The notes beneath the pieces are model-generated. The model had not been told where the DNA came from and did no database searches. It saw only the letters and a program-made list of their open reading frames with translations. Of a DNA stretch of 64,000 bases, positions 58,385 through 64,000 are shown one piece after another (the stretch's first letter is position 1; every line of letters starts with the position of its first letter). The stretch is from the NCBI GenBank assembly GCA_963779485.1, contig CAVZYJ010000005.1, forward strand, positions 186,001 to 250,000, read 5' to 3'. The position numbers and the translations under genes were made by a program. Source of the stretch: CAVVJA01 sp963779485 (GTDB taxonomy: Bacteria > Actinomycetota > Actinomycetes > Mycobacteriales > Jatrophihabitantaceae).

Positions 58385-59050
58385 CTACAGGTTCATCGGT
58401 TCGGCGAAGACACGGAAGGCGTCTCTGCTGGTGTGCATCCTCCACAGCCGGTCGGCGAGGACGTCGGGGTCGTGGGTGGGGTGGCCGTGGGTGATGCCGC
58501 CGGGAATGATCAGCTGGCCGACGTGGATGTTCTCCTCGGCCACAGCGGTGTGCAGCATGGCGGCGTAGGCGCCTTCGCCGGCGAAGGCGATGGAGGTGCC
58601 GGCGACCTTCGGGTTCGGTCGGGCGCCGCTGCCGCCGTTGACGAACAGCACGGTCCCTCGCCCCAGGGCGCGCATTCCGGGCAGGACGTGGCGGACGGCG
58701 GTGAGGGGACCGTAGATGGAGAACTCGACGGCACCGGTGAGGTCGGCGACCGTGGTGTCGAGGAGCGAGTGCATGAACTCGGCCTGCGGGACGGGACTGT
58801 ATTGAAGAACCTCGATCGGGCCGAGGTCGTCGGCCGCCTTGTCCAGCGCACTGGTGAGGGCGTCAGGGTCACGAACGCTGGCGGCGTAGCCGCGGGCGGT
58901 CAGTCCGGCCGCGGTGAGCTCGGCGGCCAGGGCGTCTACGCGGTCCTGGTGGCGGGAGAGGACGGCGACGGCGAAGCCTTCATCGCCGAAGCGGCGGGCG
59001 GCGGCCGCGCCCAGTCCGGGACCGGCGCCGACGATGGCGAGGGTGGTCAT
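58385..59050 (-). CDS. SDR-like oxidoreductase lacking the YxxxK motif
   Basis: A 221-residue Rossmann protein with LAIVGAGPGLGAAAARRFGD and VLSRHQDRVDALAAEL; VLFVNGGSGARPNPK occupies the Ser position. Where the catalytic Tyr-x3-Lys is expected it has GEGAYAAMLHTAVAEE, so the Lys is replaced. It is in an SDR subgroup of uncertain activity, perhaps a binding protein. It has an AGGAGG ribosome site and lies upstream of the ADH pseudogene. Confidence 0.85.
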   Translation of the reverse strand: MTTLAIVGAGPGLGAAAARRFGDEGFAVAVLSRHQDRVDALAAELTAAGLTARGYAASVRDPDALTSALDKAADDLGPIEVLQYSPVPQAEFMHSLLDTTVADLTGAVEFSIYGPLTAVRHVLPGMRALGRGTVLFVNGGSGARPNPKVAGTSIAFAGEGAYAAMLHTAVAEENIHVGQLIIPGGITHGHPTHDPDVLADRLWRMHTSRDAFRVFAEPMNL

Positions 59051-59091
59051 GCTGAGGTTCCTCCTACGAGATGTCTTGGACCTTGATGAGT

Positions 59092-59565
59092 TCAGTCAGC
59101 GGCTGGGATTGCTGTGAGGGCCTGGAGTTCCTCGGGGGCGAGGTCGAGGCCGGCGGCCTGGGCGCAGTCGGTGATGCTTGGGGGCGGGAGGCGCCGGGGA
59201 TGGGTAGCACGGTGGGCGACAGGGGCAGCTCCCCGGCCATCTGGATCACGCCCTCGTTGGCGAGCTCGGTCGGTGCGCCCATCGTTTCGGCGTAAGGCGG
59301 ACGTGTCGCCGCCGTAGGAGGCAAGGGCGGCCGCGATCAGCGTCTCGTTGTGGCCGACCTCTTCATGGCCGACCTCGTCATGGCCGACCTCATCGGAGCC
59401 CAGGTGGTAGGCGTCGGCGGTGTCGATCAGGGTGATCCTCGCGTCCAGGGCAGCGTGGACGGTCGCGATGGAGCGAGCCTGGTCGGGTCGGTCCTCCACC
59501 GACATCGGCGTGCCGCCGAGACCAATGGCGCTGACCTGCCGGCGGCTCAGGGTGCGGGTTCTCAT
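59092..59565 (-). pseudogene. Aldo/keto reductase remnant with expanded 15-bp repeats
   Basis: From ATG 59565: VSAIGLGGTPMSVEDRPDQA and LIDTADAYHLGSDEVGHDEV mark the N-terminal AKR barrel with the catalytic Asp and Tyr. After SYGGDTSA (about 59300) the frame breaks and most of the barrel is missing. A C-terminal piece follows (GELPLSPTVLPIPGASRPQ, then ITDCAQAAGLDLAPEELQAL). The middle of the gene was deleted. Confidence 0.75.
59350..59394. repeat. Three tandem 15-bp repeats
   Basis: Units at 59350-59364, 59365-59379 and 59380-59394 differ by a base or two (ATGGCCGACCTCNTC). On the minus strand they encode DEVGH-DEVGH-EEVGH after the active-site Tyr of the AKR remnant. Confidence 0.85.
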
Positions 59566-59617
59566 CTGCGTTTCCTCAGTACGGGGTGGCGGGCTGATCG
59601 TGGTGGTTGGGCCGGGG

Positions 59618-59901
59618 TCAGCGGCAGCGCGTCGTGGCCCCTGGTGCGCGGAGGCCCGATGTGGTTGTCCACAGCACGGCGCCGTTCGGGCCGACGGCTT
59701 GGGCCAGGTACGGGTGGCTGGGAACGCTGCCCGCCTCGAGGATGGCGGGGCTGATGCGGCCCAGCGGTCGCAGTCCGCGTGGGCGCTGTTGGGCTGCGAC
59801 GTCGAGAGCTCGACCGTCGGATCGGGGTAGGAGGTGGATGGTGCGGTGGCGGTGAGTGTGGTCGGGTCGTTGATGGTGGAGGTACGGGTGGCGGTGGCCA
59901 T
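59618..59901 (-). pseudogene. Small unrecognised ORF, probably frameshifted
   Basis: From ATG 59901 one frame reads MATATRTSTINDPTTLTATA and SYPDPTVELSTSQPNSAHAD; near 59775 another frame takes over with LGRISPAILEAGSVPSHPYL and AQAVGPNGAVLWTTTSGLRA to a stop at 59618. The two halves look protein-like but match no family I know. Confidence 0.25.
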
Positions 59902-60110
59902 GGTGAGGACGCGATCCTTCTGATCGGGCGCCTTCCGTGAGTGACGGGGCGCCGAGTACAAGAGCGCAGCGTCGCGTCGGGTTTGGAGGGTCCGAGGTTG
60001 CCCGTCCGGGTGTCTCTGGCCGGCGCGGTGCGCCGGGCGAGTCGGAGATCGTGGGCAGCGGGTGGGCGCGGCTGCGCCACCACCGCTGATCGTGGGGCCG
60101 GAGCCGAGAT
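59902..60110. other. Short stretch with no supported gene
   Basis: Nothing recognisable lies between the small ORF and the end of the XRE-type regulator. Confidence 0.3.
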
Positions 60111-61008
60111 CTAGCGATGGACGGCGCCTGCCGTGGCGGCCGTCTCGGCGGCCTCGGTGGCCTGCCAGGAGGCCAGGAGATCGAGAGCGTCGGCGGTGTT
60201 CGACCCTGGCTCGGCGGCATAGATGGTGAGGGTGAGGCCGGGGTCGGCGATCATGTCGACACTCTCATAGGAGAGGTCAAGATCACCGACCACGGCATGG
60301 TGAAACAGCTTGCTGCCTGCACCGTGGAGCCGGACGTCGTGGCTGCCCCAGCTGCGGCGGAAGTCGCTGCTGCGGGTGGACAGCTCTCCGACGAGATCGT
60401 GCAGATCCTTGTCGTGCGGGTCACGGCCGGCCTCGGTGCGCAGGATGGCGACGCAGGTGTCGGCGGCGATCTCCCACCGGGGGTAGAAGTCGTGGGCCGC
60501 GTCGAGGTCGAGGAACGTGAAGCGCGCGAAGTTGGGTTGGTCGTTGCCGGCGCTGTTGTAGAGGGCGGCATGCATGGCTCGACCGAGGTCGTTGGTGGCG
60601 AGCAGGTCCATCCGTCCGTTGCGGATGATGGCCGGTGCGGTGATCTTGTCCAGCACCCAGGTGCAGGCTCGGCCGCGGCGTCCACTGCTTGCTGGTGCGG
60701 CGACGGGGCCGCATGCCGGCGCTGGTCCCGTCGGCGGCATGGGCGAGGTTGAACAGGTGCGTGCGCTCGGCGTCGTCGAGCTGGAGGGCACGGGCGAGGG
60801 CGTCGAGCACGGAGGCGGAGACGCCGCCGATGGCGCCGCGCTCCAGCTTGGAGTAGTACTCCACGCTGACCCCGGCGAGGGCGGCGACCTCGCCGCGGCG
60901 CAGACCCGGGACGCGGCGGGCGCCGACTTCGGGCATGCCGGCCTGCTGCGGGGTGATCTTGGCCCGCCGCGAGGTCAGAAACTCGCGGACCTCGACTCGG
61001 TTGTCCAT
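60111..61008 (-). pseudogene. XRE regulator with MmyB-like ligand domain (frameshifted)
   Basis: From ATG 61008: MDNRVEVREFLTSRRAKITP and VPGLRRGEVAALAGVSVEYY, SKLERG, the HTH of this actinobacterial family. At about 60660 one extra C (CACCTGG) shifts the frame. The ligand domain then continues WVLDKITAPAIIRNGRMDLL, AAHDFYPRWEIAADTCVAIL and LTIYAAEPGSNTADALDLLA. Members usually control an adjacent dehydrogenase gene; here a zinc ADH is divergent. Without the extra base the protein would be about 298 residues. Confidence 0.85.
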
Positions 61009-61178
61009 GGCTTCGACCGTACGGGGTCATTACCACGACTGGGATTCCCTATCAGTACACGTCTCGGTAGAGACTCCCACGCCGAGCCGGGACGGTGTTG
61101 GCTGAATTCCGGGCCCGGTTTGATCTGACGATCAGACCAGTGAAGGCCCATCCCCACCCGATCGAGGAGAGACCAGCC

Positions 61179-62205
61179 ATGCGTGTTGCCGTCATGACCG
61201 CCCCCGGTGACGTGCGGGTCGAGGACTACGCCGAACCGACCATCCTGAAACCGACCGATGCGGTCATCCGGCTGTCGGCGACCTGCATCTGCGGATCGGA
61301 CCTGTGGCCCTACCGCGGGATCGAACCGCTCAACGGGCCGCGGCCGATGGGTCACGAGTACTGCGGCATCGTCGAGGAGGTCGGATCGGCGGTCACCACC
61401 GTGCAGCCGGGCCAGTTCGTGGTCGGGTCGTTTTTCGCCTCCGACAACACCTGCGAGATCTGCCGCTCCGGCTACCAGCCGTCCTGCCCGCACCAGGAGG
61501 CGTTCGGCCCCTCCGGCGCCGCACAGGCCGAGCGGATGCGCGTGCCGCTGGCCGACGGCACCCTCGTCGCCACCCCGGAGGTGCCCGCCGACGACCTGAT
61601 CCCACACTTCCTCGCCACCTCCGACGTGCTCGGCACCGGCTGGTTCGCCGCCGTCGCCGCCGAAGCCGGGCCCGGCAAGACCGTCGCCGTCGTCGGCGAC
61701 GGCGCGGTCGGGCTGCTCGGGGTACTGGCCGCCAGAGCAGCTGGGCGCGGAACGGATCATCGCGATGAGCCGGCACGAACCACGACAGCAGCTGGCCCTG
61801 GAGTTCGGCGCCACCGACATCGTCACCGAACGCGGCGACGAAGGCGTCGCGGCGATCAAGGACCTCACCGACGGGCTCGGGGCGCACTCGGTGATCGAGG
61901 CCGTCGGCACCCAGGAGTCGATGATGCAGGCCATCCACTCCACCCGGGCCGGCGGGCACGTGGGCTACGTCGGCGTCACCCACGACGTGTCCTTGAACGG
62001 GACGGAGCTGTTCTTCACCCATGTCCACCTGCACGGCGGCCCGGCCCCGGTGCGCCGGTTCCTGCCCGACCTGATGGACCGGGTTGCCACCGGCCGGATT
62101 CAGCCTGGCAAGGTGTTCGACTTGGAGCTCCCGCTCGCTGAGGCTGCGGAGGGATACAAGGCCATGGACAGTCGGCAGGCCATCAAGGTCCTCCTCCGCC
62201 CCTGA
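61179..62205 (+). pseudogene. Zinc-dependent alcohol dehydrogenase (frameshifted)
   Basis: From ATG 61179, with a GAGGAGA ribosome site: CICGSDLWPYRGIEPLNGPR and MGHEYCGIVEEVGSAV carry catalytic zinc ligands; CEICRSGYQPSC is a reduced structural-zinc loop. The cofactor motif VAVVGDGAVGLLGVLAA lies before a net one-base insertion near 61735. The other frame then continues LGAERIIAMSRHEPRQQLAL to VLLRP and TGA 62203-62205. It is divergent from the XRE regulator. A corrected gene would encode about 341 residues. Confidence 0.85.
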
Positions 62206-62386
62206 CATCGTTCCCAGGAGACGGCGGCAACGTGTTGCGTCCTCGTCGGGCTCAGTCTCGATACAGCGTCCTTCGTCACCGGGTATGAGGCTGGTCGCCG
62301 AGGGAAGCAGGACCGCTGTAGCCCCGCCGGCTCCCAGACCGCTGACCGTCCGCCAGAACACATCAACCTCAGGAAGCGCGACAGCC

Positions 62387-62971
62387 ATGATGATCAAACT
62401 GCCTTCTGCCGCCCGCTGGTCGGCAGGTCGACCGTGCTGGCCGCTGCTGATGCCACTGCTCCTGCCCACGATGGTGACCGCTGCCTGTTCGATCCGTCCG
62501 GGCCCGGCGCCTGGCGGCGAGGCACCAGGCAGTCCGAGCTCGCCCAGCCGTACACCCGCATCTGCCACCGCCCCGTCACCGCCGGCCGCGAGCACCGCAT
62601 CGTCGCCGGCAACCGGCGAGACACCGATCAAGATTATGATCGCCGACACGGCGATCACGGCACGACTGGCTGACAACGCCACCGCGCGGGACCTCGCCGC
62701 CCAGCTGCCGCTCACCCTGACCTTCACCGACTTCAACCAGGTCGAGAAGATCGCAAAGCTTTCCTGCCCCCTGACCATGGACGGTGTACCGGCAGGGGCT
62801 GACCCCGACATCCGCGACATCGGCTACTACGCACCATCGGGCGACCTGGTCTTCTACTACGGCGAGGTCGGCTATTTCAACGGCATCGTCCGCATCGGAC
62901 GATTCGACACCTCGATGGATCAGATCGAACACCAAGTCGACGATTTCCAGGCCAGGATCGAACGCGCCTGA
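62387..62971 (+). CDS. Lipoprotein with cyclophilin-like fold
   Basis: 194 residues from ATG 62387, with an AGGAAG ribosome site. The signal peptide ends in a lipobox (MVTAAC). After a Pro/Ser/Ala linker (about 36-80) comes a cyclophilin-like domain: KIMIADTAITARLADNATAR, LPLTLTFTDFNQVEKIAKL, YYAPSGDLVFYYGEVGYFNG. Such domains are beta-barrels of unknown role, not shown to be prolyl isomerases. It is in the redox cluster. Confidence 0.8.
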   Translation: MMIKLPSAARWSAGRPCWPLLMPLLLPTMVTAACSIRPGPAPGGEAPGSPSSPSRTPASATAPSPPAASTASSPATGETPIKIMIADTAITARLADNATARDLAAQLPLTLTFTDFNQVEKIAKLSCPLTMDGVPAGADPDIRDIGYYAPSGDLVFYYGEVGYFNGIVRIGRFDTSMDQIEHQVDDFQARIERA

Positions 62972-63033
62972 TTGACGTCACCGCCGCCGCGCTGCTCTGA
63001 ATCACTGACTACTACGAGAGGGAGATCGACATT

Positions 63034-63801
63034 GTGAACCCCACCTACGACTTCGCCGGGCAGGTTGCCCTCGTCACCGGTGGGAGCTCGGGCATGGGCC
63101 TGGCCACCGCCCGCGCCTTCGCCGAAGCCGGAGCCGCGGTCGTCCTTGCCGACGTCAACGAAACCACCCTCCATGACGCTGCCGACGAGCTCAGCGCCGC
63201 CGGCCACCAAGTGCTGGGCGTCCCGTGTGACGTCTCCAACGAGGACAGCGTGGCCGCCATGGTGAACGCCGCCGTCGACACATTCGGACGGCTCGACATG
63301 GCATTCAACAACGCCGGCATCCAGGTTCCCCCCAACGATGCCGCCGACGAACCGGCCGAGATCTTCGACCGCGTCAACGCGATCAACCTGCGCGGGGTAT
63401 GGGCCTGCATGAAGCACGAGCTGGCCCAGATGCGCACCCAGGGCAACGGCGCCATCGTCAACTGCTCCTCCCTCGGTGGGCTGGTCGGACTACCCGGCCG
63501 CGGCGCCTACCACGCCTCCAAGCACGGCGTGATCGGGCTGACCACCAGCGCCGCCCTGCAATACGCACCCCGCGGCATCCGCATCAACGCCATCTGCCCC
63601 GGCACCATCGAGACCCCGATGGTCACCGACATGATCACCAAAGGCGAACTCAACCGCGCCGAAGCCGCCGCCGCGACACCGATCGCCCGCCTCGGACAGG
63701 CCGAGGAGATCGCCGCATCCGTGCTGTGGCTGTGCAGCCCCGGCGCAAGTTTCGTCGTCGGCGTCGCCCTTCCCGTCGACGGCGGCTACACCGCCCAGTG
63801 A
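63034..63801 (+). CDS. Short-chain dehydrogenase/reductase
   Basis: 255 residues from GTG 63034 with a GAGAGGGAG ribosome site. Cofactor motif TGGSSGMGLATARAFAE, MAFNNAGIQVPPND, catalytic Ser VNCSSLGGLVGLPG, YHASKHGVIGLTT and VGVALPVDGGYTAQ. A classical SDR, likely NAD(H)-linked (LADVN after strand 2). It lies upstream of a cupin gene and may act with it. Confidence 0.93.
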   Translation: MNPTYDFAGQVALVTGGSSGMGLATARAFAEAGAAVVLADVNETTLHDAADELSAAGHQVLGVPCDVSNEDSVAAMVNAAVDTFGRLDMAFNNAGIQVPPNDAADEPAEIFDRVNAINLRGVWACMKHELAQMRTQGNGAIVNCSSLGGLVGLPGRGAYHASKHGVIGLTTSAALQYAPRGIRINAICPGTIETPMVTDMITKGELNRAEAAAATPIARLGQAEEIAASVLWLCSPGASFVVGVALPVDGGYTAQ

Positions 63802-63896
63802 CAAACTCAGCCCAGCCGCGAGACCCCGCGACGGGTCCGGCAGCACCCCGACCGTCAGGGCCACGCTGACCCCACCACCAGCGACAGGAGAAGACC

Positions 63897-64000
63897 ATCC
63901 ACATCCAACCGAAGCCGCCAACGGTGAAGAACCCGCCGGAACAGTTCACCGGCGACGTCTGGTTCGACGTCATCGCCAGCCCACAGCACAAGGAACAGCG
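63897..64000 (+). CDS. Cupin-domain protein, 5' part (possible ATC start)
   Basis: The frame reads IHIQPKPPTVKNPPEQFTGD, then VWFDVIASPQHKEQ at the window end. Relatives that begin MHIQPKPPTVKNPPEQFTGD are small cupins, some annotated as hydroxynitrile-lyase-like or carboxymuconolactone-associated. A stop lies in frame at 63867-63869, and no ATG, GTG, TTG or CTG occurs before the ATC at 63897. An AGGAGAAG ribosome site sits just in front of it. Either ATC is the start or the base is wrong. Confidence 0.65.
   Translation, partial: MHIQPKPPTVKNPPEQFTGDVWFDVIASPQHKEQ

Noticed and set aside
61393..62820. A 475-codon minus-strand ORF with a phrase (SGLGAGGATAVLLPSATSLI) resembling an MFS helix
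   Set aside because: Most of it is antisense to the zinc ADH and the lipoprotein; the short hydrophobic phrase alone does not support a transporter.

Overview
The window is high-GC DNA of an actinomycete. Actinobacterial hallmarks are a rex-hemA-hemC-hemD-hemB cluster, dnaX next to a small SRP RNA, tadA with two tRNA-deaminase-associated genes, a 13E12/DUF222-HNH gene with a LexA-type box, and leaderless promoters. A Frankiales/Jatrophihabitans-like genome is a reasonable guess (inference only).

1-11.3 kb: the end of one GT39-type membrane glycosyltransferase and a complete paralogue; a cysteine-bearing HTH regulator divergent from folE; a DUF6544-like protein; then a five-gene MacAB-like export operon (adaptor, ATPase, permease, lipoprotein, second adaptor with a very long Ser/Gly linker). 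11.3-18.3 kb: methyltransferase and VOC genes followed by an accessory region in which a 13E12-type HNH endonuclease gene is in three pieces. The second gap is a 2.6-kb serine-recombinase element whose removal at an AA core restores the HNH reading frame exactly. The first gap holds phage-like genes, including a terminase-small-subunit-like ORF.

18.4-39.5 kb: a redoxin; cytochrome c maturation genes (resA-ccdA-resB-ccsB) in one run with hemL and a histidine phosphatase; a lipid-phosphate group (two PAP2 phosphatases, phospholipase D, diacylglycerol-kinase-like enzyme); a DUF1206 protein; a P-loop kinase followed by a Cys-rich small ORF with a LexA-like box; a TetR-FAD monooxygenase pair; and the rex-hem operon with a Rex operator. 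hemA carries an apparent frameshift. Heme synthesis and its use in c-type cytochromes are therefore encoded close together.

39.5-53 kb: housekeeping genes (dnaX, SRP RNA, two tRNA-Ser, tadA, tyrA, asparaginase), an ArsP-like permease, a secreted alpha-amylase flanked by divergent direct repeats, a KimA-like transporter fused to an OB-fold domain, and tRNA-Glu and tRNA-Asp. 53-55.4 kb: a tyrosine integrase abutting tRNA-Asp, with sparse element-like DNA. 55.4-64 kb: an accessory cluster of small redox enzymes (aldo/keto reductases, SDRs, two zinc alcohol dehydrogenases, a cyclophilin-like lipoprotein, a cupin) with an XRE/MmyB-like regulator. Several of these genes carry frameshifts, so this is either a decaying island or DNA with uncorrected indel errors.
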